Below are positions 35,492 to 44,437 of a DNA stretch of 59,542 nucleotides, piece after piece. The DNA is from an uncultured bacterium (GTDB taxonomy: Bacteria > Verrucomicrobiota > Verrucomicrobiia > Verrucomicrobiales > V1-33). The stretch spans positions 1 to 59,542 of the forward strand of contig CAJBME010000168.1 in NCBI GenBank assembly GCA_903954065.1, in the 5' to 3' direction. Position numbers and translations under genes: made by a program. A model generated the notes under the pieces. It was not told where the DNA came from. It saw nothing but the letters and a program-made list of their open reading frames with translations, and ran no database searches. The number at the start of each line of letters is the position of its first letter. The stretch's first letter is position 1.

Positions 35492-37330
35492 ATGACAGAT
35501 AATTTTTTTAAAATGTCTCAGCATCCATTTTTCCACCGCCTGGCGTGGCCCGTGGCTACAGGGATTTTCCTTTTGGGTTTATCTTCTTGTGGTGACACGC
35601 AGAAGGAGGCGCGTTCCGAGCTAACGGCCAAGTCCTTCACGTTCACGGTGGACGAATATATTCGGGCGGCGCGCGAGGGAAATGTGGCGGCGCTTCGTTA
35701 TTTTTTAGAAGCGGGTATGGCGGTGGATGTGACGGATGCGGAAGGAGCGACGGCTTTGTTTCGCGCGGCGGAGAACGGGCGATCGGAGGCGGTGGCTTTT
35801 TTGGCTGGCCATGGAGCGGACACCTCTGTGACCGGCACGCGTTTTGACACGCCTTTGATCGCGGCGGCTCGCAGCGGTAGCTTGGAGTCGGTCCAAGCCT
35901 TGCTGGCCGCTAAGGCCGATCCGACAGTGCGCACGAATAAAAATTGGACCGCTTTGACGGCCGCCGCTTACCGCGGCCAAGTCGATCTGGTCCGGCTGCT
36001 GGCCCCGCTCGGAAGTGAGTCGCTCGATGAGGCTCTGCAGATCGCCTCCTTGCAAGGCAAGCCGGAGGTGGTCGATACCTTGCTGGCCAGTGGCGCGGAT
36101 GTTTTTTCGCGCAGCAAAGAAAACAAAACACCGCTCATGTACGCGGCCGCTCATGGCCACCGTGATGTCGTCCGGCTTCTCCTGCTCAACGGATCGAACC
36201 CGTTGCTGCTCGACAATGAAAAACAAACAGCGGCGGATCTCGCCCTGGCGGCTGCTCATCCCGAAGTCGTAGCGCTGCTGAACGACCCAAAAATGATCGC
36301 CGTTCAAGATAAATCGGGGGAGCCGTCGGCCGACAGAGACGCCGTTGAGGGCGCACCGATTGACGGTGCACCGACTGAGGGAGCGCGGGTCTTGGGAGTG
36401 GCAGAGAATGCGGTCTCCAGCGTAGCGACTGGCGAAACCACCGGAGCTGGATCGACCACCGTCGCCGGTGCGGCGGGTGCCGCTGGTGTTACGGCTGGTG
36501 TCGACCAGCCGGTTGTTGGTGCGGATGCTTTAGAAGTGGATGTTTCTGTTCCGGCGGTTCCTCCCTTTGCGAGCGAATACGAGTCGGATGAATCCACAGG
36601 GCTGGCCACGGCGGCCGGGTCTCCCGGGTCCACGGTCGCTGGCCCTGCCGCTGCGGTCAGCCTGGTCCCGGCCCGCCGCGGTCGCGTGACTTCCGCCCCG
36701 TCAGCGGCCCCGTCAGCGGCCCCGGCTTCCGTTTCGGTGGAGGCGCCGGTCGTGGCAGATGCGGCCGAGGGGCCTGCGCATCCCCGGCTGCAGGGAGCTC
36801 GGCTGGCTGGCATGGCGGATGGCTCAACTGCCACGCTGAAAAAATCCATGCGTGTGCGTCATTTCAGCGAAGGCCAGTTGCCGATCGTCCTCGAAGAAGT
36901 GCCGGAGGTGGGGGATTCCGCCCGCATCCGGGTCCTCGGTCGCGGCGGAAACGCTCCGGAAATCGTGCCCGCGGGCGGCGCCATCGGTGACACCGGATTG
37001 GAACTCGTCGGCGTGGAACGCAAATTCATGGACAGCAAAATGGGCAATGGCGCGCAGCTGGACGTCTCTCAAGCCGTGGTCCGTGACCGCGTTACCGGTC
37101 AGCGTCACATCGTCCGCAAAAATCAAGCCGCTCACTCCACGCCGGCTACCGCCCTCATCAGCGCCGGATCCGACAACGAGGTTTATGAAGTGCAGGAGGG
37201 AGATGAATTCACTGCCGGCGATGAAGCCGCCGCACGCTACAAAGTCCTCGATGTTCGCCCCACTCAGGTCGTCATCGAAAACCTCGACACTCGGGAAACA
37301 GCCACCCTGGCGCGCAGCTACGCTCAGTAA
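35492..37330 (+). CDS. Ankyrin-repeat lipoprotein
   Basis: The 612-residue protein has a hydrophobic lead and a lipobox (GLSSCGD, Cys33), predicting a lipid anchor. Five or more ankyrin repeats occupy about 50-260, in the form TALFRAAENGRSEAVAFLAGHGAD and TPLMYAAAHGHRDVVRLLLLNG. A Val/Ala/Pro/Gly-rich linker (about 270-430) follows. A C-terminal beta-rich domain (about 440-612) repeats RV and VGVERK-type strands and is not recognised. It probably mediates protein contacts at the envelope. Starts at 35492 or ATG 35513 are both possible. It ends a run of plus-strand genes; the R2 repeat lies 75 nt after the stop. Confidence 0.8.
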   Translation: MTDNFFKMSQHPFFHRLAWPVATGIFLLGLSSCGDTQKEARSELTAKSFTFTVDEYIRAAREGNVAALRYFLEAGMAVDVTDAEGATALFRAAENGRSEAVAFLAGHGADTSVTGTRFDTPLIAAARSGSLESVQALLAAKADPTVRTNKNWTALTAAAYRGQVDLVRLLAPLGSESLDEALQIASLQGKPEVVDTLLASGADVFSRSKENKTPLMYAAAHGHRDVVRLLLLNGSNPLLLDNEKQTAADLALAAAHPEVVALLNDPKMIAVQDKSGEPSADRDAVEGAPIDGAPTEGARVLGVAENAVSSVATGETTGAGSTTVAGAAGAAGVTAGVDQPVVGADALEVDVSVPAVPPFASEYESDESTGLATAAGSPGSTVAGPAAAVSLVPARRGRVTSAPSAAPSAAPASVSVEAPVVADAAEGPAHPRLQGARLAGMADGSTATLKKSMRVRHFSEGQLPIVLEEVPEVGDSARIRVLGRGGNAPEIVPAGGAIGDTGLELVGVERKFMDSKMGNGAQLDVSQAVVRDRVTGQRHIVRKNQAAHSTPATALISAGSDNEVYEVQEGDEFTAGDEAAARYKVLDVRPTQVVIENLDTRETATLARSYAQ

Positions 37331-37649
37331 CACCGCTGGAGCACCCGCGGTCATTTGGCCGACGTGCGGATGCGGAGAAGCGGTTTCGGATCCGTGGCTT
37401 GGAGGATGTGGCCTTGGGGCCAAGTGTGGAAACCGGGGCCAGCGTACCCGGCTACAGCGGCGGCTTGGCCGCCTGCGGGGTTGTTTCGTATTCGGATCTT
37501 TTGTAGCCGTGGGTCGCTGACCCCGGTCGCGGCGCCGAACGTTTCTCCGAACGATTTTTAGCTGAGGCCTGAGGAGCCGGAGGCTTGGGGTGAGCTGGGA
37601 GCCGGTTGGCTTCCAGCAGGGAGGAGGTGATCCGTGCTGGGGCGGCGGA
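37331..37649. other. Convergent intergenic region carrying R2
   Basis: This 319-nt gap lies between the ankyrin and PEP-CTERM/LamG genes. No gene is visible. R2 copy 2 occupies 37406-37559; the flanks (37331-37405 and 37560-37649) show nothing recognisable. Confidence 0.7.
37406..37559 (+). repeat. R2 structured dispersed repeat, copy 2
   Basis: It aligns without gaps to 7809-7962, with about 18 mismatches in 154. The inner hairpin (GGCGGC-TTG-GCCGCC) and outer stem (GGCTACAG with TTGTAGCC, one pair changed to G-U) are kept despite base changes. Confidence 0.8.
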
Positions 37650-38417
37650 TTAGCGGCGGCGGCGCAGCGCGGCACCGCCGAGAGCGGCGAGGCTAAGCAT
37701 GAGGCCGGTCGGTTCCGGGACTGGGGCGCCGGGGAGGCCGAGGGCGCCGACCTCGCCGGCGCTGAGGGCGCCGCTCCAGAGGGCGACAGTGCTGATGTTC
37801 AGAGGGTTATTTTCACTGTCCTCGTCTCCGAAGAGCAGGAAAGTGGAACCGAGTGAGAAACGGCTGTCGACGGTGCTTGGCGAGTGATCGACGAGCAGGG
37901 AGCCATTGAGATAGGCTTTGACGGCGGTGCCGAGCTCAAACGTGAGCACGAGGCGGCTCCATTGAGTGTCATTGACGGCGCTGGAATAAGTCAGGGCGGA
38001 CACGCCCATGGAGCCACCGGGATTGATGAAATAATCGCCGTCATTATTATTGGCGGGTGCGGTTTGGAACAAGGTGCGCCATGTGCCGCGGCTGGCGACT
38101 GGTGACACCATGTCAATGAGTAGCGAGTATTGATTGGTAAAAGTCCCGCCACCATTACCGCCGATGATGTTGGAAGCGACGAGGTTGTTCGCGGGGCCGA
38201 CGACGGTGGTGATGACCCCGGACTGGGCGAGAGCGGCGTCATCGGCGAGTGACACGCTGTGGCTGGGGGCGGTGCCGGCGATAACGAGGTCGGGGCCGGT
38301 GGTGGCCTGACCGAGGTTGGCAGGATTGTTGAATTCCCACAATCCGGCGAGTGAAGCGGCTTGGGATGGGAGGCTAACGGCGATGGTGCTGAGCAGTGCG
38401 ATGAGCGTATGTTTCAT
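37650..38417 (-). CDS. Exported LamG-like PEP-CTERM protein
   Basis: The 255-residue protein has a signal peptide (1-20, ending SQA). A LamG/concanavalin-like domain (about 25-225) follows, then a PEP-CTERM tail (VPEPTGLMLSLAALGGAALRRRR). The domain motif NNNDGDYFINPGGSMGVSALTYSS is shared with both LamG domains of the phosphodiesterase gene upstream, whose stop lies 24 nt away. The two genes are therefore co-directional and probably co-transcribed paralogues. It likely binds a glycan or surface ligand; that is inference. Confidence 0.85.
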   Translation of the reverse strand: MKHTLIALLSTIAVSLPSQAASLAGLWEFNNPANLGQATTGPDLVIAGTAPSHSVSLADDAALAQSGVITTVVGPANNLVASNIIGGNGGGTFTNQYSLLIDMVSPVASRGTWRTLFQTAPANNNDGDYFINPGGSMGVSALTYSSAVNDTQWSRLVLTFELGTAVKAYLNGSLLVDHSPSTVDSRFSLGSTFLLFGDEDSENNPLNISTVALWSGALSAGEVGALGLPGAPVPEPTGLMLSLAALGGAALRRRR

Positions 38418-38441
38418 GGTATGTGGTTGGCGGAAGATGAT

Positions 38442-41168
38442 TTATGGGGCTAGCCTGAAAAATGCGGAGGTGGCGGCATTCCACGATTCGCTGTAGGAGG
38501 AGGTGCCCAGAGTGCCTGGCACGTCCTGCCACGAGCCGGGTTGGAGCCGGGGCGAGCGCTGGAGTTTCCGGCCGGCGGCGGCTTCCCAATCCAAGCGCAC
38601 CGCATCGCCTTGTTGGCTGATTTTCAGCATCGGCTGGGGTGATGAACCGGTGAAAATGCCGGCGGCTTGCACGCCGCCCAATGATTCGACCTCGATGGGT
38701 GAGAGCGTGGCATCGACGAAGGCGATAGCGGCTACCAGAACCTCGGACATTTCTCCGTCTTCATCACTGAAGAGGCGGATGTGGGGCCCAGGCCCGGATC
38801 CGGGCTGTAGCGAGTGACGGCCATCGAGCAGACTGGCGCCGGTGCGGCGGCGTGCGAGTACGCCATCGACATACATATTGACTTCACCCGCACCGAGGCT
38901 GGCGGCGAAAACAACACGATGCCATTGGCCAGTTTGGATCACTCCTGATGGAGAATACCCGAGCGCGCCAATGCCGATGGCACCGCTTGGATTTGTGAAA
39001 AAATCACCATCGGTCGTATTGGAAGGACCGGTGTTAAAATACGAAAGCCATCCGACTTGGCTTGGCATAAAGATATCGAAGACGAATGAATAATTATTGA
39101 TGAACTGGCCGCCGCCATTGGCGGGCTGCCCGTTCCATGTGAGGGCGAGGCCGTCGCTGGCGCTCGTCAATGCTGGCATTTGCAAAAAGCCGGCTGGCTG
39201 GCCGTCTGGGTGGGGGACGGCGATGTCGTCGGTGGTTGCGAACGAAATGAGACTTTCCGTTTCCGAGCCGGCGAACGTGAGTTGAGCTGTGCCGCGCGTT
39301 GATTCCAGAGTGCCATTCAGATTGAATTCGTGGATGGTGCCACCGGCTTGAGCTGCGGCGGTGGTGAAGCGCCAGAGTGGGCCGGTGACGAGGCCCGTGG
39401 GTGTGACTTCGTCGACTTTCCAATAATAAGTCGATCCTGATTGCAGCGGGCCGGTGGCGTGCAGATCACTGGCTTGCTCGATAACGAATGGCGGTGGGTT
39501 GGCGGTGCCAAAGTAGATTCGGTGTTTGGTGGCTCCGCGGCCGGTTACCCAGCGCAAGATGGTGGACGTTCCGGCTACCGCGTCGCGGTCGGCAGGCAGT
39601 GGGCCGCTCGCCGCGTCCAGCTGCGGCGGCTGCAGCACCGCCATCGTTTGCGGGAAGTCGGTTTCGATGAAGTCGACGCCGGCGGCGGCCGCCGTGCGTA
39701 TGGCATCGGGATCAAGGAGCGTGAAAACTTCGGTGATAAATCCTTCGCGTTTGGCTGCCGCGCAGAAATCTGGGTCCGGCGCATTCGTGCCCCATGAAAA
39801 CCCGTAGACGCCGATGGCGCGCAGGGTGGACCAGTAGTTTGGATTGGTCGCCCAGTCGTCATCCGGTCCGCCCCAGAGGATTTTGGCTCCTGGCACGGCG
39901 GCCCGAATTTCGGCGGCATACTCGGCGTTTCCTGGGGCCCAAAACCACAAGTCTGAGACGGGAAACTGGCTGGCGGCAATGGCCTCGGCAAAGGCCGGCG
40001 CCTGACCGGGCGTCTTGATATCGAGATAAACAATGCCCCGGCCTTTGGCGGTGGTCAGGGCCTCGGCCAGAGTGGGCACTCTGGTCCCGGCGAAGGAGGG
40101 ATCGAACCACGACCCGGCATCGAGCAACTTCAGTTCGGCCAGCGTTGTATCCGCCAGGGCGCCGGTCCCGTTAGTGGTGCGCTCCAGCGAATCGTCGTGA
40201 AACAAGACGCAAACCCCGTCGGCCGTCAGGCGGGTGTCGATTTCTACCCCGGCGGCCCCGCTGTCGAAAGCGCGGGTGATGCCTGGCAGAGTGTTATCAG
40301 GAGTGCCGCTAAAATAGCCGCCGCGATGGCCGATGGCTCCGACCCGGCGGGCCATGAGCGGTGCGGCGGGCGGCGCGGGCGGGCCGGCGGTGATGGCTCC
40401 TGCGGCGTGGGCGCCTCCCAAGGCGGTGATGTCATCGAACGACATCGCGCGGTCGATAAAATAGAAACTGCTTAAAAAACCGGGTGCTGTTTCTCCATTA
40501 TCGTCGGTCAGGATCAAGGCGGCCGGACCGGTTCCCCAGCGCGAACCCAGCCCGGAGCCGGTGGTGCCGATGGCTCCAACGAACTGGCCGTCAATAAATC
40601 GCTGAGCCTGTCCTTCGCCAGCAGCCGCGCGCACGACGATGGCCACCCGGTGCCACCGATCCGGGGTCAGGCGGCCGCGGTAATTTCCGCTGATGCCGAT
40701 GGGACCACCGGGGGAGTTTTGCGCGAAAAATTCGCCGTCATTGCTGTTGCTGACGTCAGTCTGCCAGAATGCCCGCCACCGGTTTTCGCTGGCGGAAGGA
40801 AAGAGGACGTCGAAGATGAGGGTGTAATTGGAGGTCAGATTTTCGTCAGCCAGAGGACCGTTGGCTTCGGCTGCAGGCTCGAAAAGATACCCTTGGTCTT
40901 GGGCGCAGGCGGGAAACCCCATGACCCGCGCTTCGCCGCCCGGTAAAGGAGGTAATCCGAGGGACGCGGCAGTGCCGAAGACAGTGGCCGTTTCACCCCA
41001 TCCGCTGCCGGAAGGATCAAAAAAGCTCAGGCGCCCGGGGCCTCCGGCGGCCGTGAATGGGTCCGCGGTCTGGTCAAACGTAAACAAAGTCCCCTCCGCA
41101 TGAGCCGCTGGCATGAAAGACACAGCAAGCACAGTGCCGAGGCTGAGGGCTCGGAGAAGACGATACAT
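38442..41168 (-). CDS. Secreted LamG-glycerophosphodiesterase-LamG protein
   Basis: The ~908-residue protein has a signal peptide (about 1-25). A LamG-like domain (about 40-255) is followed by a glycerophosphodiester phosphodiesterase domain (about 276-530) with HRGG near 281, VEIDTRLTADG and FHDDSLERTTNG. A fibronectin-like linker (about 535-620), a second LamG-like domain (about 630-830) and a C-terminal beta segment ending FFRLAP complete it. The catalytic HRG/HDD residues are present, so it should cleave glycerophosphodiesters, perhaps from phospholipid or teichoic-acid-like material. The start at 41168 has GAGAGAG directly upstream. A LamG paralogue follows it. Confidence 0.87.
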   Translation of the reverse strand: MYRLLRALSLGTVLAVSFMPAAHAEGTLFTFDQTADPFTAAGGPGRLSFFDPSGSGWGETATVFGTAASLGLPPLPGGEARVMGFPACAQDQGYLFEPAAEANGPLADENLTSNYTLIFDVLFPSASENRWRAFWQTDVSNSNDGEFFAQNSPGGPIGISGNYRGRLTPDRWHRVAIVVRAAAGEGQAQRFIDGQFVGAIGTTGSGLGSRWGTGPAALILTDDNGETAPGFLSSFYFIDRAMSFDDITALGGAHAAGAITAGPPAPPAAPLMARRVGAIGHRGGYFSGTPDNTLPGITRAFDSGAAGVEIDTRLTADGVCVLFHDDSLERTTNGTGALADTTLAELKLLDAGSWFDPSFAGTRVPTLAEALTTAKGRGIVYLDIKTPGQAPAFAEAIAASQFPVSDLWFWAPGNAEYAAEIRAAVPGAKILWGGPDDDWATNPNYWSTLRAIGVYGFSWGTNAPDPDFCAAAKREGFITEVFTLLDPDAIRTAAAAGVDFIETDFPQTMAVLQPPQLDAASGPLPADRDAVAGTSTILRWVTGRGATKHRIYFGTANPPPFVIEQASDLHATGPLQSGSTYYWKVDEVTPTGLVTGPLWRFTTAAAQAGGTIHEFNLNGTLESTRGTAQLTFAGSETESLISFATTDDIAVPHPDGQPAGFLQMPALTSASDGLALTWNGQPANGGGQFINNYSFVFDIFMPSQVGWLSYFNTGPSNTTDGDFFTNPSGAIGIGALGYSPSGVIQTGQWHRVVFAASLGAGEVNMYVDGVLARRRTGASLLDGRHSLQPGSGPGPHIRLFSDEDGEMSEVLVAAIAFVDATLSPIEVESLGGVQAAGIFTGSSPQPMLKISQQGDAVRLDWEAAAGRKLQRSPRLQPGSWQDVPGTLGTSSYSESWNAATSAFFRLAP

Positions 41169-41355
41169 CTCTCTCGTTATCAATCCACTTGCCCCCTGCC
41201 AAGCAACGAATCAGACACATCATGAATCGTTGCGCTCCCGCCAGATGCAGCACATAGGCATCGCCCCAGTCGAAACGACGACTCTCCGGGGCCGGAAATC
41301 GAGGCGGGCTGGATGCTCGCTCTCGATGGATGTCTCACGATGTCAGTCTGCAGTT

Positions 41356-41375
41356 GGCGTTCACGAGTGAACGCC
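41356..41375 (-). terminator. Perfect hairpin past the Gfo/Idh/MocA stop codon
   Basis: GGCGTTCAC-GA-GTGAACGCC is a perfect 9-bp inverted repeat 35 nt beyond the stop of the minus-strand gene at 41410. There is no U-tract on either side, so it may be a weak terminator, an RNA-stabilising hairpin or an operator. Confidence 0.35.
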
Positions 41376-41409
41376 CGAATTTCCCCAAGTGATCGCGGGG
41401 TCGTTTTTT

Positions 41410-42729
41410 TTACAGTGTCCAGTCGCCGCGGTAGTGGAGCGACTTGAGCAACTTTTCAGCTTCATCATCGCCGATGACTTTCTCGGCTTTTGGATCCCAC
41501 TTAATGGGGCGGCGCAGTTTGTCTGAGATGTAAGCGAGGTGGCCGGGGGTGGCGGACCGGTGGCCGGTCTCGGCTGGGCAGATGCATTCGGTGCCTGTCA
41601 GGATGCCTTCGACCCAGTTGCGGTGATGACCGCCTTTGACTTTGTAGGCTTTTTTGGGGCCGCGGTCGAATGATTCGCGGGTCCATTCGGCATTAGAGGC
41701 TTCGATGCGGCCGCGGTCGGCGTAGACCCAGCCGTTTTCGCCAATCCACTGGGTGCCCATCCGGTGGTTGCCACTGCCCATTTTCAGGCCGTTGGACATG
41801 GTCACGGTATATCCTGGTTCGTAGGTGGAAACCACCTCGTAATCGACTGGATTGTCATACATGCCCTTGGTCGGGTAGCGGAAGTTTTTAGCTTCGACGC
41901 TGATCGGGCCGCTTTTGTCCATTTCCAGTCCCCAATGGGCGATGTCGTTGTGGTGACCGATCCAGTCCATCATCTGACCGCCGCCGTAATCGAGGCACCA
42001 GCGCCAGTCCCAATGGAGGCGTTTGGGGTTGAATGGCAGCATCCGGCTTGGGCCGCACCACATGTCATAGTCAAGGCCTTCGGGGATGGGTTCGGCCACT
42101 TTTCCCTCGATGTCAGTCTGGTTGCCTGTTGGCAGGCCCACTTTGACTTCCTTAACCTTGCCGATCAGTCCGTTGAGGACGATTTCCACGGCGATGCGGA
42201 AGACGGTTTCTGAGCGTTGTTGGGAGCCGACTTGAAAGATGACTTTTTGTTTAGCGGCTTCTTGGTAGACGGCTTGGCCTTCGGCGAAGAGGTGAGTGAT
42301 GGGTTTTTCGCAATAGACGTGTTTGCCGGTGCGTAGGGCGCCGAGGGTGGCGAGGGCGTGCCAGTGGTCGGGTGTGCCCACGATCACGGCATCGATGTCC
42401 TTCCGCTCGGTGATTTTGCGAAAATCATTGACGGCGTCGACGCCTTTGAACGTGCCGGAGGCGGATTCTTTGGCGTAGCGTTCCTGAACCTGCGCCTGCG
42501 AGGCGTCGCGGCGGCCCTTGTCCGGATCACAGACAGCGACCGCCTGGATCTCTGCCGAGTTCATGATGGTGCTGAGGTCGCCGTTACCTTGGCCACCGCA
42601 GCCGATAAGGCCGACGGTGATGCGGTTGCTGGGCACCGGTTTGTCACCCTGCGCAAAAATAACGGACGAGGGAATGATCGTCGGCACCGCGAAGACGGTG
42701 GATGATTTAATGAATTGGCGTCTCTTCAT
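41410..42729 (-). CDS. Exported Gfo/Idh/MocA-family oxidoreductase
   Basis: The 439-residue protein starts MKRRQFIKSS, a twin-arginine signal ending near residue 27 (FAQGD). The Rossmann domain (about 38-165) has VGLIGCGGQGNG, VGTPDHWHALATLGAL and CEKPITH. The C-terminal domain carries the conserved DYGGGQMMDWIGHHNDIAHW pattern and GGHHRNW. It resembles the protein at 19939-21291 only at family level. The substrate is unknown; family context suggests periplasmic sugar chemistry. It is a single-gene unit. Confidence 0.92.
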   Translation of the reverse strand: MKRRQFIKSSTVFAVPTIIPSSVIFAQGDKPVPSNRITVGLIGCGGQGNGDLSTIMNSAEIQAVAVCDPDKGRRDASQAQVQERYAKESASGTFKGVDAVNDFRKITERKDIDAVIVGTPDHWHALATLGALRTGKHVYCEKPITHLFAEGQAVYQEAAKQKVIFQVGSQQRSETVFRIAVEIVLNGLIGKVKEVKVGLPTGNQTDIEGKVAEPIPEGLDYDMWCGPSRMLPFNPKRLHWDWRWCLDYGGGQMMDWIGHHNDIAHWGLEMDKSGPISVEAKNFRYPTKGMYDNPVDYEVVSTYEPGYTVTMSNGLKMGSGNHRMGTQWIGENGWVYADRGRIEASNAEWTRESFDRGPKKAYKVKGGHHRNWVEGILTGTECICPAETGHRSATPGHLAYISDKLRRPIKWDPKAEKVIGDDEAEKLLKSLHYRGDWTL

Positions 42730-42819
42730 GAAGCGTTTTTGCTCGAAATCCGATGGCTTGGCAATGGAAATAATATCACTTAGGGGAGGCGTCTAGGGTG
42801 TTAGGGCTTCATAGGCGGG

Positions 42820-43407
42820 TTACTGGTGACGAAACCAGCCGGTGATGCTCATGCGTGTTTTGGTGGCAGGCAGGACTTCGTGCCAGTGGTCTCCGGCCAT
42901 GAAGCAGACGATGGTTCCCATGCGGGGTTCGATCAGGATGAAGGGGCCAGTTTTATCCCCTGGTGTTGTCCATAACTTTAGCTCGCCGCCGTCTCCGGGC
43001 TGCCAGTGAGGATTGAGGTAGAGGATGATCGTGACGACACGCTGGCTTGTCTCTGCGTGGCGGTCCAAATGTGGTTTGTAAAATGCGCCTTGCGGGTAGA
43101 TGGCAAAGTGGCCTTCGAACTCGAACAATCCGAGAAAAAACCGTTGATTGAGAGCGAGTCGCAAGATTTCGAGTTTCGATAAATAAATGGCCTGTTCGGC
43201 TGATGCTTCGTCTGGTTCAAGCCAGAGGACGTGATCGCTGCGGATCTCTTGGCGCACTTGGCGGGTGGGGCCGCGGCCGATTGCTGCGGGTTTGAAGGCG
43301 CCGCGATCGCAGGCTTGCTGGCATTCTTGTTGGAGTCGCAAGGCGTCGGCGACGTCCATGCAATCTGGTATCGACGCCCATCCAAACTGGTCCATGGCAT
43401 TGAGCAT
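42820..43407 (-). CDS. 2OG-Fe(II) dioxygenase, prolyl-hydroxylase-like
   Basis: The ~195-residue protein has the iron facial triad in P4Hc/SM-20 form: His113 and Asp115 in FYKPHLDRH, and the distal His in GDHWHEVLP (about 176). The Arg that binds 2-oxoglutarate lies shortly after (TRMSITGWFRH). RVVTIILYLNPHW and GGELKLW are typical of bacterial SM-20/PHD homologues. It likely hydroxylates a protein side chain, for example a proline on a translation factor, an inference from known bacterial homologues. The start is uncertain between GTG 43416 and ATG 43407 or 43395. Confidence 0.87.
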   Translation of the reverse strand: MLNAMDQFGWASIPDCMDVADALRLQQECQQACDRGAFKPAAIGRGPTRQVRQEIRSDHVLWLEPDEASAEQAIYLSKLEILRLALNQRFFLGLFEFEGHFAIYPQGAFYKPHLDRHAETSQRVVTIILYLNPHWQPGDGGELKLWTTPGDKTGPFILIEPRMGTIVCFMAGDHWHEVLPATKTRMSITGWFRHQ

Positions 43408-43582
43408 CGCAGTCACCGATGTACAAGCAGTGGGCGCTGCTGAATAGCGAGCGAAATTGCCTGTTTATTTTGGGCATTCGGGATGAGCTAGTGGTGACGA
43501 TGAGCCTTGGGCTCCAGCCAGATAGGCGCGGCGTCGGGGTCGGTGGCAGGCGGAATCGTGCCGTTTTAAACGGGTGGGCGGT

Positions 43583-44317
43583 TCAGGTTTCGCCTTCGCT
43601 GCGGTGCTGGTAGTAGATTTGGTGGATTTTTTCCGGGCTCACGGCGCCGAACCGCCAAGCGGCGATGAGGGTGAGGTTGTGTAGTTTATTGCGCAGGCGG
43701 CCGCGCCGAAGGAAGCGGCGTGGGGAGGTGGGTAGCGGAGGGTCGAGCAGGCGGAATTCGTCGCGGGCCAGTTGCTGGCGCATTTGATCGGAGAAGGCCA
43801 TGTCTTCCATGATCGGGAGTGGCGGGTAGCCGCCGAGGCGGGCCAGAGTATGGCGGCGGATGAAGGGTGATTGGTCGCCGTAGATGGTACCGAGTTCGGC
43901 CATCCACCAGCGGATGAGCGGGGTGGCCCAGGTGAGGTTCGGGTAGAGTGAGGCGACATCGCGATGAAAGGCGCCGGCGTGCAGAGTGGGGTTGGTGGCC
44001 AGCTCGTGGGTGATGGCGTGGAGGTGGGTGGCGGTCAGGGTGGTGTCGGCGTGGGTGAACACGATGACGTCGTTGGTGGCGGCGGCGGCACCGGCGGCGA
44101 GCTGGGCGCCGCGGCTGGGCTGCGGGCAGGCGAGGTGTCGGGCGGCGTGGCGGGCGGCGAGTTCAGCGACGCGGCCGCTTTCGGCCGGTGCGGGCGAGGC
44201 GTCGCAGATGATGATTTCGGAGGCCGGGGCCGTGGGGCAGCGCAGCCGAGTGAGGCAGCTGGCGAGGGCGTCGGAGTCATTCCAGACTGGGATGACCACG
44301 GACAGGGAAGGAGTCAT
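43583..44317 (-). CDS. TIGR04283-like family 2 glycosyltransferase
   Basis: The 244-residue protein opens with SLSVVIPVWND, the GT2 nucleotide-binding strand. It contains PSRGAQLAAGAAAA and VIVFTHADTTL, the pattern of TIGR04283 transferases linked to arsenosugar or selenium-domain clusters. YGDQSPFIRRHTL and PIMEDMAFSDQ supply the later acidic motifs. The start at 44317 has AAGG 7 nt upstream. No arsenic or radical-SAM partner gene is nearby, so the donor and acceptor cannot be stated. Confidence 0.8.
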   Translation of the reverse strand: MTPSLSVVIPVWNDSDALASCLTRLRCPTAPASEIIICDASPAPAESGRVAELAARHAARHLACPQPSRGAQLAAGAAAATNDVIVFTHADTTLTATHLHAITHELATNPTLHAGAFHRDVASLYPNLTWATPLIRWWMAELGTIYGDQSPFIRRHTLARLGGYPPLPIMEDMAFSDQMRQQLARDEFRLLDPPLPTSPRRFLRRGRLRNKLHNLTLIAAWRFGAVSPEKIHQIYYQHRSEGET

Positions 44318-44437
44318 GGCTGGGCCTTTACGGGAAGGGGGCAAACCCGTGGCGGAGGGGTGAGGCGGGCAGTGGGCGCAGACTTTTTATCTTTCCCGTG
44401 GGGCGCATGTCGGGACATCAGAGCCGACTTCGGGTGT

